A stretch of DNA of 64,000 bases from assembly GCF_024509555.1 (NCBI RefSeq), contig NZ_JAMWEL010000001.1:159135-223134 (forward strand). Reading direction: 5' to 3'. Below are positions 8,431 through 15,586 of the stretch, one piece after another. The DNA comes from Streptococcus suis (GTDB lineage Bacteria; Bacillota; Bacilli; Lactobacillales; Streptococcaceae). The position numbers and the translations under genes were made by a program. Position 1 is the stretch's first letter, and each line of letters opens with the position of its first letter. Below the pieces are notes generated by a model. The model was not told the DNA's origin. It made no database searches and was given only the letters and a program-made list of their open reading frames with translations.

Positions 8431-8518
8431 AAAGATAGAGGTTGAGAATCTGTCACCAACGCGCCACATTTTGTGGGTCAAGAAATGCAGGAGCCCCGAC
8501 AGTCCTGCCTATCTTTTT
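8431..8518 (+). ncRNA. Candidate small structured RNA with a pseudoknot
   Basis: The outer stem AAAGATAG 8431-8438 pairs with CTATCTTT 8509-8516 and runs into a T tract (8514-8520). Inside are hairpin CCACA 8464-8468 / TGTGG 8472-8476 and hairpin GCAGGA 8487-8492 / TCCTGC 8503-8508. The loop of the second contains GACAG 8498-8502, complementary to CTGTC 8450-8454, giving a pseudoknot. A TATACT box lies at about 8420. It recalls pseudoknotted RNAs reported with Abi-type defence genes, but no such gene is adjacent. Confidence 0.6.
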
Positions 8519-8609
8519 TTACAAAGAAATCAATCAAGGAATAGAAGTAGAGAAATCACAAATAGATTCGGATCTTTTTATTAAAATAGAGCTATAGAGG
8601 TGATAAATA

Positions 8610-8765
8610 ATGCTAAGCATACCTAAAGGATACAAGTTTTGGATAGATGGAGAAAATGGGACTGAATTAAGTTCGGATGCTCCCGATTGGGCGGTAAGAG
8701 AATTTCAAGACTATATGAATATGATGTTGGAAGAAAGCGAAGATGATGTAGTTATTCACATATAA
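8610..8765 (+). CDS. Small acidic phage-type protein (51 aa)
   Basis: The product begins MLSIPKGYKFWIDGENGTEL and ends in an acidic helix (EESEDDVVIHI). AGAGGTGATAA precedes the ATG. Its stop codon opens the second copy of the short direct repeat. Function unknown; size and position suit a phage structural-module accessory gene. Confidence 0.5.
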   Translation: MLSIPKGYKFWIDGENGTELSSDAPDWAVREFQDYMNMMLEESEDDVVIHI

Positions 8766-8823
8766 GCACCTAGAGAAATCGGGTGTTTTTTGTTGCAGAA
8801 AAACGAAAGAAGGTCGCTATGAA
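8763..8823 (+). repeat. Short direct repeat within the phage scar, copy 2
   Basis: This block matches 7817-7878 with few changes. The small reading frame it introduces (ATG 8820, MKVSELANITKEGTYFKVYN) stops after 22 codons at 8886-8888 and is probably broken. Confidence 0.65.
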
Positions 8824-8909
8824 AGTTTCTGAATTAGCAAATATTACAAAAGAAGGAACGTATTTCAAAGTGTATAATGGGGAATGATTGATATTTTTGG
8901 AAGATAAAA

Positions 8910-8966
8910 AAGAAGTGTGACTTCCCCACAGCTTAGAGCTTTTTGGGCGGGAAAACCACACTTCTT
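8910..8966. repeat. Long imperfect inverted repeat in the phage scar
   Basis: AAGAAGTGTG 8910-8919 pairs with CACACTTCTT 8957-8966, and TTCCC 8922-8926 with GGGAA 8949-8953, making a roughly 57-nt hairpin. It could fold in transcripts from either strand. There is no long T run, so it is not a standard terminator. Confidence 0.6.
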
Positions 8967-9023
8967 CATTTACTTAAATTATATCCTAAATATTGCTTTT
9001 ATGCAAGAGAAAGAAGTAAAAAC

Positions 9024-9089
9024 ATGAATAAACGTATCAAGAAGAAATGGTCGCGGATCGAGATTAGAACGACTTTGTCTTCATTCTGA
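9024..9089 (+). pseudogene. Truncated second copy of the small coiled-coil phage gene
   Basis: The first 13 codons resemble the gene at 7875 (IKKKW-RIE), then the reading leaves homology and stops after 21 residues at a palindrome. It shows that the element lost internal sequence by deletion. Confidence 0.55.
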
Positions 9090-9116
9090 AAATGGTCCAG
9101 TGGACCATTTTTTCTT
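9089..9116. terminator. Palindromic terminator in the phage scar
   Basis: AAAATGGTCCA and its complement surround a single G and are followed by six T's. Two more hairpins lie just downstream: AAGGTTC...GAACCTT near 9140 and CAACTCTC...GAGAGTTG near 9163-9192. Confidence 0.6.
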
Positions 9117-9206
9117 GCCTTTTTGAATTAAATGAGAGGCAAGGTTCGGGGAACCTTTTTAGCAACTCTCCTTGAAATAACAGAGAGAGTTGAGCCAGAA
9201 ATAGCA

Positions 9207-9262
9207 AACAATAGGCTTTCCGAGATTTCGGAAGGCCTGTTTTTTGTTTTGATACCCATATT
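9207..9262 (+). repeat. Right copy of duplicated rpmA terminator (attR-like)
   Basis: This is the 56-bp partner of 6897-6953, including the same hairpin and T run with a perfected stem base (GGCCTG instead of GGTCTG). It marks the right edge of the phage scar. Confidence 0.8.
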
Positions 9263-9349
9263 TCATTTACCAAGGGATTGGTGTGAAATGGTCAGGCATT
9301 GGTAGTTATATAAAAGGTTATCAGTTGAAAATGAACATGTAAATATACG

Positions 9350-9379
9350 TTGACTAACAAGGGCAATAGATGCTAGAAT
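9350..9379 (+). promoter_or_regulatory. Promoter for the GNAT gene
   Basis: TTGACT at 9350-9355 and TAGAAT at 9374-9379 are separated by 18 bp. A TATAAT further on (9385-9390) has no matching -35 hexamer. Confidence 0.5.
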
Positions 9380-9412
9380 TACCATATAATAGAATGAAGG
9401 GAGGCGATTCAA

Positions 9413-9478
9413 ATGAAAGCAATAGTAAGATATTTCGAAAAACTAGGAATCAAGAGTAAGGAGGTTAGGTCAAATTAA
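9413..9478 (+). CDS. Possible 21-residue leader peptide before the GNAT gene
   Basis: A strong GGGAGG site precedes an ATG that encodes MKAIVRYFEKLGIKSKEVRS plus one Asn. Its last codons and stop lie in the stem GGAGGTTA 9460-9467 / TAACCTCC 9476-9483, immediately upstream of the acetyltransferase start at 9498. This could couple or attenuate expression of the downstream gene. No homolog is known to me. Confidence 0.4.
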   Translation: MKAIVRYFEKLGIKSKEVRSN

Positions 9479-9497
9479 CCTCCGATAGGAGAAAATA

Positions 9498-9953
9498 ATG
9501 AAGATTGTAGCAATAAGTGATTCAGTTGAAAAAGCTGAGATTATTAAAACGGTATTAGCAGATTTACCTGAGTGGTTTGGCTTACCTGAAAGCACTAAAG
9601 AATATATTCAGGATGGGAGTTTGCTGCCGTTGTGGGCCGCATTTGACGAAGATGATCCAATAGGATTTGTAACCCTAACGAGCACCTCTGACGCTTGTGG
9701 GGAAGTTCACTGTATGGGTATTAAAAAATCTCATCATCGAAAAGGACTGGGACGAGCGTTGATGCAAGCATTAGAAGGAGAGGCGAGAAAATCGTTTACC
9801 TATCTACAGGTCAAGACGGTTGATCAAGGGCATTATAAAGAATATGATCAGACGATTGGCTTTTATCACTCTTGTGGCTTTGCTAAGTTAGAAGTTTTTC
9901 CAACCTTGTGGGACGAATGGAACCCCTGTCTTATCATGATTAAGAAGTTATAG
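9498..9953 (+). CDS. GNAT family N-acetyltransferase
   Basis: The product has 151 residues. The acetyl-CoA binding motif A is visible as VHCMGIKKSHHRKGLGRALM (R/Q-x2-G-x-G/A form HHRKGLGRA) at about residues 74-93, and a C-terminal motif B region contains FYHSCGF. The substrate is unknown. TAGGAG precedes the ATG. It sits between the phage scar and the conserved LysR-lspA-rluD group. Confidence 0.82.
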   Translation: MKIVAISDSVEKAEIIKTVLADLPEWFGLPESTKEYIQDGSLLPLWAAFDEDDPIGFVTLTSTSDACGEVHCMGIKKSHHRKGLGRALMQALEGEARKSFTYLQVKTVDQGHYKEYDQTIGFYHSCGFAKLEVFPTLWDEWNPCLIMIKKL

Positions 9954-9959
9954 TTATTA

Positions 9960-10001
9960 GCCATCAGCAATTTTGCTGGTGGTTTTAATCTGTGTTATAA
10001 T
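9960..10001 (+). promoter_or_regulatory. GNAT-gene terminator overlapping the LysR-gene promoter
   Basis: The inverted repeat GCCATCAGCAA / TTGCTGGTGGT ends in TTTT. Its 3' arm contains the -35 TTGCTG (9973-9978), placed 17 bp from TATAAT (9996-10001). Confidence 0.7.
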
Positions 10002-10032
10002 AGAAAGATAAGAATTGAGAAAGGACTTGACG

Positions 10033-10938
10033 ATGAATATTCAACAATTACGGTACGTTGTTGCCATTGCCAACAGTGGTACATTTCGAGAGGCGGCTGA
10101 GAAGATGTATGTGTCCCAGCCTAGTCTGTCCATTGCAATTCGTGATTTGGAAAAAGAGGTTGGTTTTCAAATTTTTAACCGAACAAGTTCAGGAACCTTT
10201 CTAACCAAAGAGGGAATGGATTTTTATGAAAAAGCTCAAGCTTTGGTTAAGGGCTTTGACCAATTTGAAAATCGCTATTTGCAACCTGAAGAAGGTGAGA
10301 AAATCTTTTCTATTTCTAGCCAGCATTATGATTTCTTGCCACCTTTAATTACAACATTCTCTAAGGAACATCCTAAGTATAAAAACCTTCGAATTTTTGA
10401 GTCAACAACAGTTCAAATTTTGGATGAAATTGCGCAGGGGTATAGCGAATTAGGTATTATTTATCTAAATAACAGCAATACCAAAGGAATTATGCAGAAA
10501 TTAGAGAAACTCAAGTTAGAGGTTGAGGACTTAATTGCCTTTCAAACCCACATCTATGTCCGTAAAGACCATCCATTGACCAGTAAAACGGAAGTGGATT
10601 TGAGCGATTTAGTTGGGCTTCCAACGGTTCGATTTACTCAAGAAAAAGAAGCTTATCTCTATTATTCTGAAAATTTGATTGATACGTCAGATTCATCTGT
10701 AACTTTTGATGTAACTGACCGAGCAACATTGAATGGTATTTTGGAGCGGACCGATTCCTATGCGACAGGCTCTGGCTTCCTAGATAGTGAAAGTGTGAAC
10801 GGGATTACGGTCATTCCAATTAAAGATCAAATTGATAATCGCATGGTCTATGTTAAACGAGCTGATGGGGACTTGAGCCAATGTGCTTTAGATTTTATTG
10901 AAATGATGCATCAATATTTTGATGCGAAGAAAGGTTAG
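10033..10938 (+). CDS. LysR family transcriptional regulator (CpsY/MtaR-like)
   Basis: The product has 301 residues. The N-terminal winged helix-turn-helix (about 1-60) contains MNIQQLRYVVAIANSGTFRE and the typical SQPSLSIAIRDLEKE recognition helix; an effector domain follows. The N-terminus is close to streptococcal CpsY and MtaR, which control methionine uptake and cell-surface functions, but which ortholog this is cannot be settled here. The ATG at 10033 is preferred over an in-frame TTG at 10015 because of AAAGGA upstream. lspA starts one base after its stop codon. Confidence 0.85.
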   Translation: MNIQQLRYVVAIANSGTFREAAEKMYVSQPSLSIAIRDLEKEVGFQIFNRTSSGTFLTKEGMDFYEKAQALVKGFDQFENRYLQPEEGEKIFSISSQHYDFLPPLITTFSKEHPKYKNLRIFESTTVQILDEIAQGYSELGIIYLNNSNTKGIMQKLEKLKLEVEDLIAFQTHIYVRKDHPLTSKTEVDLSDLVGLPTVRFTQEKEAYLYYSENLIDTSDSSVTFDVTDRATLNGILERTDSYATGSGFLDSESVNGITVIPIKDQIDNRMVYVKRADGDLSQCALDFIEMMHQYFDAKKG

Positions 10939-10939
10939 T

Positions 10940-11404
10940 ATGAGAAAGTCTGGATTTCCAATTCTGGCAGTTGTTTTGATAGGTCTTGATCAGATTGTCA
11001 AGGCTTGGACAGTTGCCAATATTGAATTAGATACGGTTGAGCCATTTCTTCCAGGATTTATGAGTTTGGCCTATTTACGTAATTATGGAGCGGCTTGGTC
11101 CATCTTGCAAAATCAGCAGTGGTTTTTCACGATTGTAACAATCGCAGCTGTGACCAGTTTGATTTGGTATTATGTGAAGCAAATTAAGGGTAGCCTGTGG
11201 ACCTTGTTTAGCCTAGCTTTGATGATTGCTGGAGCCCTGGGGAATTTTATTGATCGAATTCGTCTTGGTTATGTAGTGGATATGTTCCATTTGGATTTTA
11301 TCAGTTTCCCAGTTTTTAATGTGGCGGATATGTGTTTGTCTGTCGGTGTAGGAATTTTGTTTATTTGTATCATGAAAGAAGAGAGTAATGGAAGTAAGAG
11401 TTGA
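10940..11404 (+). CDS. lspA: Lipoprotein signal peptidase (signal peptidase II)
   Basis: This 154-residue membrane aspartyl protease cleaves prolipoprotein signal peptides. It has four hydrophobic segments. The two catalytic Asp residues sit in the conserved blocks GNFIDRI (about residue 100) and FNVADM (about 126). Start 10940 follows the LysR stop by one base and the end overlaps rluD by 17 bp, so the genes are co-transcribed. Confidence 0.95.
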   Translation: MRKSGFPILAVVLIGLDQIVKAWTVANIELDTVEPFLPGFMSLAYLRNYGAAWSILQNQQWFFTIVTIAAVTSLIWYYVKQIKGSLWTLFSLALMIAGALGNFIDRIRLGYVVDMFHLDFISFPVFNVADMCLSVGVGILFICIMKEESNGSKS

Positions 11405-12284
11405 GATTGGTGGCATTCGTTTAGACAAGGCCTTGGCGGATTTGACAGATTTGTCCCGTTCAGTTGCCAATGAACAGATTAAAAATGGTCAGGTTTTGGT
11501 TAATGGGCAGCCTAAAAAAGCCAAATACAGTGTGCAAGTTGGTGACATCCTAACCTATCAGGTACCAGAAGTCGAAGAAATTGACTATGTAGCAGAAGAC
11601 ATTCCTTTAGAAATTGTCTATCAGGATGCGGATGTGGCAGTGGTCAATAAACCTCAAGGAATGGTTGTTCACCCATCTGCGGGCCACACATCTGGTACAC
11701 TGGTCAATGCGCTTTTGTATCATGTCAAGGATTTGTCAGGTATCAATGGTGTGCTTCGACCAGGAATTGTCCATCGGATTGACAAGGATACATCTGGCTT
11801 GCTCATGATTGCCAAAAATGATGATGCCCATACAAAGCTGGCTGCTGAATTAAAAGACAAAAAGTCGCTTCGTAAATATTGGGCAATTGTTCATGGCAAT
11901 CTGCCAAATGACCGTGGCATGATTGAGGCGCCGATTGGTCGTTCTGAGAAAGACCGCAAGAAACAGGCTGTGACTGCTAAAGGGAAAGAAGCTGTGACAC
12001 GTTTTCAGGTTCTGGAGCGTTTTGGTGACTACACTTTGGTGGAATTGACCTTGGAAACAGGACGAACTCACCAAATTCGTGTTCACATGGCTTATATAGG
12101 TCATCCAGTGGCCGGTGATGAAGCCTACGGCCCAAGGAAAACACTTAAAGGGCATGGCCAATTTCTTCATGCCAGAACGCTTGGATTTACCCATCCGAGA
12201 ACTGGGGAAGTAGTGGAGTTTACGGCAGAAGCGCCAGCCATTTTCCAAGAAACACTTGAAGAACTACGCAAGTCAAATGGCTAA
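11388..12284 (+). CDS. rluD: RluD-type 23S rRNA pseudouridine synthase
   Basis: The product has 298 residues. An N-terminal S4 domain (RLDKALADL, about 10-60) is followed by the RluA/RluD catalytic domain with HRIDKDTSGLL at about residues 127-137, which contains the catalytic Asp. It is predicted to modify helix 69 or nearby sites of 23S rRNA. It overlaps the end of lspA. Exact target sites cannot be read from the sequence. Confidence 0.92.
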   Translation: MEVRVEIGGIRLDKALADLTDLSRSVANEQIKNGQVLVNGQPKKAKYSVQVGDILTYQVPEVEEIDYVAEDIPLEIVYQDADVAVVNKPQGMVVHPSAGHTSGTLVNALLYHVKDLSGINGVLRPGIVHRIDKDTSGLLMIAKNDDAHTKLAAELKDKKSLRKYWAIVHGNLPNDRGMIEAPIGRSEKDRKKQAVTAKGKEAVTRFQVLERFGDYTLVELTLETGRTHQIRVHMAYIGHPVAGDEAYGPRKTLKGHGQFLHARTLGFTHPRTGEVVEFTAEAPAIFQETLEELRKSNG

Positions 12285-12364
12285 TGAAAACCTGTTCATC
12301 TTGCCCATTTTCCCAACAAATGCTATACTAGTAGACGATAAAAATGTAAGGAGTATGAAAAAAT

Positions 12365-12703
12365 ATGGAAAATTTACCAAATTGTCCAAAATGTAATTCT
12401 GAATATGTTTATGAAGACGGTGCCCTTTTGGTTTGCCCTGAGTGTGCTTATGAGTGGAACCCTGCGGATCTAGCTGAGGAAGAGAGTGGTCCAGTTGCTA
12501 TCGATGCAAACGGGAATCGTTTGGCAGATGGAGATACGGTAACTCTAATCAAGGACTTGAAAGTCAAGGGTGCGCCTAAGGATTTGAAACAAGGTACACG
12601 TGTTAAAGGAATCCGTATCGTTGAAGGCGATCACAATATCGACTGTAAGATCGATGGTTTTGGTGCCATGAAGTTGAAATCAGAATTTGTTAAAAAAATC
12701 TAA
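12365..12703 (+). CDS. PhnA/YjdM-like zinc-ribbon protein
   Basis: The product has 112 residues. The N-terminal zinc ribbon has CPKC and CPEC pairs (residues about 7-28), followed by the conserved YjdM core ([20 protein letters not shown]). It carries the historical name alkylphosphonate utilization protein PhnA, but no phosphonate genes are near and the function is not established. A TATACT box lies at about 12323 and AAGGAG upstream of the ATG. Confidence 0.88.
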   Translation: MENLPNCPKCNSEYVYEDGALLVCPECAYEWNPADLAEEESGPVAIDANGNRLADGDTVTLIKDLKVKGAPKDLKQGTRVKGIRIVEGDHNIDCKIDGFGAMKLKSEFVKKI

Positions 12704-12706
12704 GAG

Positions 12707-12734
12707 AAAGGGCTGGTCCATCCAGTCTTTTGTC
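12707..12734 (+). terminator. Terminator after the PhnA-like gene
   Basis: AAAGGGCTGG and CCAGTCTTT pair around a TCCAT loop with one bulge; short T runs follow. Confidence 0.7.
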
Positions 12735-12751
12735 GTTTTTGAAAGGATAGT

Positions 12752-13399
12752 ATGAAGAATCAAAGTTTATTATTTTATAGCAGGTGTTTGCTAGCGGCTT
12801 TAGCGATTACGGGAACTGCTCTAGAAATCATCAAGTATGGCATTGGCATGCTCATGTATTACACGGTACAATCTAATTTATTAGTATCTCTGTTTGCTAT
12901 CTATATGGTCTATGCCATGAGTAAAAGTGTGGATTTACAGACGTCACGTTTTCTTCGGATAAAGGCTGCTGTAACCATGTCTATCATGATTACCTGTGTA
13001 GTCTATCACTTTATGTTGGCACCTTTGGCAGACGATTTCTGGCGACTTGAAAATCTACTCTGCCATTATATTGTTCCCTTATATTTTTTGTTAGATACCC
13101 TAATAGTAGATCGTCAGCAACAGTACAAGTGGTTTGATCCGATTTGGTGGACGCTTTTGCCAATTCTTTACATGATTTTCGGGCTTGTTAATGGTCTTTT
13201 TATCAAAATTCCTATCCCTGATGCTAAGGATAGCCCCTTTGCCTATTTCTTCCTCAATGTGCCCAAATATGGTTGGCCTTATGTATTGACCTATGCGGCA
13301 ACGATTTTTGTGGCCTATCTGATCTTTGGATATATTTTGACTGGTGTAAAATTCCTAAATGTCCGACGTAGTCTGTTAAACAAGAAAAATTCTCAGTAA
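12752..13399 (+). CDS. Pr6Pr-type integral membrane protein (FAR-17a/AIG1-like)
   Basis: The product has 215 residues and about six hydrophobic segments. Conserved-looking polar residues lie within membranes, including YHF near residue 90 and CHYIVPLYF near 110, which fit the six-helix Pr6Pr/FAR-17a family (the eukaryotic relatives are threonine-dependent hydrolases). The bacterial role is unknown. GAAAGGATAGT precedes the ATG; no promoter other than the upstream one is obvious. Confidence 0.65.
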   Translation: MKNQSLLFYSRCLLAALAITGTALEIIKYGIGMLMYYTVQSNLLVSLFAIYMVYAMSKSVDLQTSRFLRIKAAVTMSIMITCVVYHFMLAPLADDFWRLENLLCHYIVPLYFLLDTLIVDRQQQYKWFDPIWWTLLPILYMIFGLVNGLFIKIPIPDAKDSPFAYFFLNVPKYGWPYVLTYAATIFVAYLIFGYILTGVKFLNVRRSLLNKKNSQ

Positions 13400-13434
13400 A
13401 ATCCGAAGATTTTCAAATTTTTTACTGTAAGAAT

Positions 13435-13463
13435 TTGTCTAGGTAGAAAAATTGTGCTATACT
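13435..13463 (+). promoter_or_regulatory. Promoter of the pyr operon
   Basis: TTGTCT 13435-13440 and TATACT 13458-13463 have a 17-bp spacer, placing the transcript start near 13470, just before the PyrR-binding hairpin. Confidence 0.7.
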
Positions 13464-13469
13464 TTGCTT

Positions 13470-13583
13470 AATCGATCCTTTAAATCCTGTCCAGTGAGGC
13501 AGACAAGGAGCAACGTGTTAAGCAGGTTAGTCGAATTACTAGCCTATATTTTCATAGTCTCCTTGTGCAAAGGGGACTTTTTC
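13470..13583 (+). promoter_or_regulatory. PyrR-dependent attenuator upstream of pyrR
   Basis: A hairpin CTGTC/GGCAG (13487-13502) displays the loop CAGTGA, matching the CNGNGA PyrR loop. The terminator is AGTCTCCTT 13556-13564 / AAGGGGACT 13570-13578 followed by T's. ACAAGGAG 13503-13510 is complementary to CTCCTTGT 13559-13566 and would act as antiterminator. In the known mechanism, PyrR with UMP stabilises the first hairpin, frees the terminator and lowers pyr transcription. Confidence 0.88.
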
Positions 13584-13603
13584 TATATATTTTGGAGGTC
13601 TTT

Positions 13604-14125
13604 ATGAAGACAAAAGAAATCGTTGACGATATGACCATGAAACGGGCTATCACCCGTATCACTTATGAAATTATCGAGCGGAACAAAAATTTGGATAACA
13701 TTGTTCTAGCAGGTATTAAAACCCGTGGGGTGTTCATTGCTAAACGTATTCAGGAAAGGTTGAAACAGTTAGAGGGGATTGATGTTCCACTGGGTGAACT
13801 GGATACCAAGCCTTTCCGTGATGATGTAAAAGTCGAAGAAGATACGACAAGCATGGCTGCTGATGTCAATGACCGTGATATTATTTTGGTAGATGATGTG
13901 CTCTATACAGGTCGAACTATTCGTGCGGCTATTGACAATGTGGTTTCCTTGGGAAGACCAGCTCGTGTTAGTTTGGCTGTTCTAGTTGACCGTGGGCACA
14001 GAGAACTACCTATTCGAGCGGACTATGTTGGGAAGAACATTCCGACTAGCCGTTCGGAAGAAATCATTGTTCAAATGGCTGAAATTGATGGTCAGGATTC
14101 TATCCTCCTAGTCGAGGGAGCTTAG
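13604..14125 (+). CDS. pyrR: Bifunctional pyr operon regulator / uracil phosphoribosyltransferase PyrR
   Basis: The product has 173 residues, the usual length. The phosphoribosyltransferase fold shows the PRPP-binding block [19 protein letters not shown] at about residues 93-111. It binds pyr mRNA hairpins in response to UMP. The ATG at 13604 has TGGAGG upstream; a longer in-frame start would lie inside the attenuator. First gene of the pyr transcript, followed after 55 bp by pyrB. Confidence 0.96.
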   Translation: MKTKEIVDDMTMKRAITRITYEIIERNKNLDNIVLAGIKTRGVFIAKRIQERLKQLEGIDVPLGELDTKPFRDDVKVEEDTTSMAADVNDRDIILVDDVLYTGRTIRAAIDNVVSLGRPARVSLAVLVDRGHRELPIRADYVGKNIPTSRSEEIIVQMAEIDGQDSILLVEGA

Positions 14126-14180
14126 TCGTTTATTTTTCAACTCAATATTCTACATCTATATCATAAAGGCAGGTATCGTC

Positions 14181-15104
14181 ATGACAATTTCAAATGGTAA
14201 AGTCTCACTCAAACACTTGGTTACTATGGAAACTCTTTCAAATGAGGAAGTGCTTGGACTCATTCAACGTGGACTTGCATTCAAAGGTGGGGAAGAGGTA
14301 GAGTTGGATCGGAAGTACTATGCTTCGAATCTTTTCTTCGAAGATTCAACCCGAACCCACAAGTCTTTTGAAATGGCAGAGCTTCGTTTGGATATGGGAA
14401 TGATTGATTTTGATGCACGTACCAGCTCAGTCAATAAGGGTGAAACCCTGTATGATACCATTTTGACCATGTCGGCACTTGGGGTAGACATCTGCGTGAT
14501 TCGTCACTCGGAAGTGGATTATTACAAGCAATTGATCGATAGTCCAACTATTCAGACATCAATTGTCAATGGTGGTGACGGTTCTGGGCAACATCCAAGC
14601 CAGTCCTTGCTTGACTTGATGACTATATATGAAGAATTTGGAACCTTTGAGGGCTTGAAGATTGCCATTGCTGGTGATATTACACACTCACGGGTTGCCA
14701 AGTCCAATATGCAAATTTTGAAGCGTTTGGGCGCTGAAATTTACTTTGCTGGGCCTGAGGAGTGGTACGCAGAGGAATTTGATGTTTATGGTCAACATGT
14801 GAATATTGATGATATTGTTGAGAAAGTAGATGTCTTGATGTTACTTCGTGTGCAACACGAACGTCATGATGGAGATGGTGTTTTTTCGAAAGAAACCTAT
14901 AATCGCTTGCATGGCTTGACAGAGGAGCGTTACAAATGCTTGAAAGATACTGCAATTGTTATGCATCCGGCCCCTGTTAACCGTGATGTAGAAATTGATG
15001 ACCATTTAGTAGAGGCACCAAAATCACGCATCGTCCGTCAAATGCAGAATGGTGTATTTGTCAGGATGGCTATTTTGGAAGCTATTGTTAATGGTAAGGC
15101 TTAA
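14181..15104 (+). CDS. pyrB: Aspartate carbamoyltransferase catalytic chain
   Basis: This 307-residue enzyme condenses carbamoyl phosphate and aspartate, the first committed pyrimidine step. Carbamoyl-phosphate motif [12 protein letters not shown] is at about residues 53-64, HPSQSLLDL at about 137-145, and the aspartate-side MHPAPVNRD near 261-269. No regulatory chain gene is present, as in other Gram-positives. It is followed by a long structured spacer before carA. Confidence 0.95.
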   Translation: MTISNGKVSLKHLVTMETLSNEEVLGLIQRGLAFKGGEEVELDRKYYASNLFFEDSTRTHKSFEMAELRLDMGMIDFDARTSSVNKGETLYDTILTMSALGVDICVIRHSEVDYYKQLIDSPTIQTSIVNGGDGSGQHPSQSLLDLMTIYEEFGTFEGLKIAIAGDITHSRVAKSNMQILKRLGAEIYFAGPEEWYAEEFDVYGQHVNIDDIVEKVDVLMLLRVQHERHDGDGVFSKETYNRLHGLTEERYKCLKDTAIVMHPAPVNRDVEIDDHLVEAPKSRIVRQMQNGVFVRMAILEAIVNGKA

Positions 15105-15131
15105 GAATTTATTAGACTTATCTTACTTAAT

Positions 15132-15149
15132 GTCGCCCAGGGAAGCGAC
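15132..15149 (+). promoter_or_regulatory. PyrR-type hairpin 1 of the pyrB-carA spacer
   Basis: GTCGC / GCGAC stem with loop CAGGGA, matching CNGNGA; one C-A mismatch closes the loop, so binding may be weakened. It is followed by GAATAGAAAG, the same sequence that follows hairpins 2, 3 and the carB one. Confidence 0.55.
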
Positions 15150-15159
15150 GAATAGAAAG

Positions 15160-15376
15160 GCAAGGGACAGGTCAATGGTTGCGAGCAACTCATTTCCCTA
15201 GACCTGGGAGTGGGAAAGAACTCGAAAAGTAAAAAGAGTTCGTCTTCCCACCCCCGCACAGTTGATTAGGTTAAATTTGGAGTATAGAATACGAACAAAT
15301 TTACCAATCAACCACTGCGCTGAGATGTTGACACCTGCTCGTGGAAATGGTGATATACTTTAAGGCTATCCCTTGC
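15160..15376 (+). repeat. Structured module X, copy 1, split by an inserted repeat
   Basis: Outer stem GCAAGGGA 15160-15167 / TCCCTTGC 15369-15376. Inside is the block CAATGGTTGCGAGCAACTCA, shared with copy 2, containing a GTTG/CAAC mini hairpin. About 150 bp of a different repeat (about 15207-15360) interrupt it. The outer stem differs from copy 2 by a compensated pair (GGGA/TCCC against GGAA/TTCC), so base pairing has been maintained. Confidence 0.6.
15207..15360. repeat. Dispersed intergenic repeat inserted in module X copy 1
   Basis: It starts GGAGTGGGAAAGAACTC, contains the hairpin AACTCG...GAGTTCGTCTTCCCAC and ends with the segment 15303-15334 that recurs at 62534-62565 and inverted at 63245-63272. 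The style (GAGTGGGA...CACAGTTGA...CAACCACTG) is that of small mobile repeats common in streptococcal intergenic DNA. Confidence 0.6.
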
Positions 15377-15422
15377 ACTAGCTCGAAAATGGATTAATAT
15401 CGAATCCATTTTCTCACGTCGG
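15377..15422 (+). repeat. CACTAG...CGTCGG hairpin unit 1
   Basis: GAAAATGGATT 15385-15395 pairs with AATCCATTTTC 15403-15413. The unit is bounded by ACTAGCTC and CACGTCGG. The same flanks bracket units at 15498-15545 and 15661-15706, and a related unit covers the carA stop codon. Confidence 0.65.
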
Positions 15423-15545
15423 TCAGAGCAAGTCGGACTACATGCAAGGCATGTGTCCTTCTACGCAAAGTCCTATGGGACCTTTGCTAGCTCTGACACT
15501 AGCCGTAAGGTTTACCTAATATCGAGCTAAACCTTACGGCCTCGG
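15423..15545 (+). repeat. Nested hairpins and CACTAG...CTCGG hairpin unit 2
   Basis: TCAGAGC 15423-15429 pairs with GCTCTGA 15490-15496 and encloses ACATGC/GCATGT and GCAAAG/CTTTGC hairpins. It is followed by the unit with CCGTAAGGTTTA 15503-15514 / TAAACCTTACGG 15528-15539. The order 'closed stem, then CACTAG hairpin' repeats that of modules 1 and 2 although the stems differ in sequence. Confidence 0.6.
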
Positions 15546-15557
15546 ACTATTATTTAA

Positions 15558-15577
15558 TTCTATCCGGAGAGATAGAA
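15558..15577 (+). promoter_or_regulatory. PyrR-type hairpin 2 of the pyrB-carA spacer
   Basis: A seven-bp stem TTCTATC / GATAGAA has loop CGGAGA, a full CNGNGA match. It is followed by AATAGAAAGG. The stem sequence is unrelated to hairpins 1 and 3, so the loop has been kept while the stem changed. Confidence 0.65.
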
Positions 15578-15586
15578 AATAGAAAG

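Larger units (their letters stand above)
6897..9262. mobile_element. Decayed prophage or integrated element at the rpmA 3' end
   Basis: The segment lies between direct repeats of the rpmA terminator. Inside are, in order, the C-terminal piece of an integrase, an HNH-like fragment, a stop-interrupted phage head/toxin-like gene, several 50-75-codon genes, repeated short intergenic blocks, a structured RNA and palindromes. Replication, packaging and tail genes are missing, so it is a scar and not a live phage. Confidence 0.75.

Noticed and set aside
8910..8966. Possible CRISPR repeat (GTTTT...AAAGCTCTAAGC-like wording on the minus strand)
   Set aside because: Single occurrence, no spacers, no cas genes; it folds as one long hairpin and lies in phage debris.
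9064..9273. Minus-strand open frame of 69 codons over the right terminator repeat
   Set aside because: It consists of hairpin arms, palindromes and the duplicated rpmA terminator and has no family resemblance.
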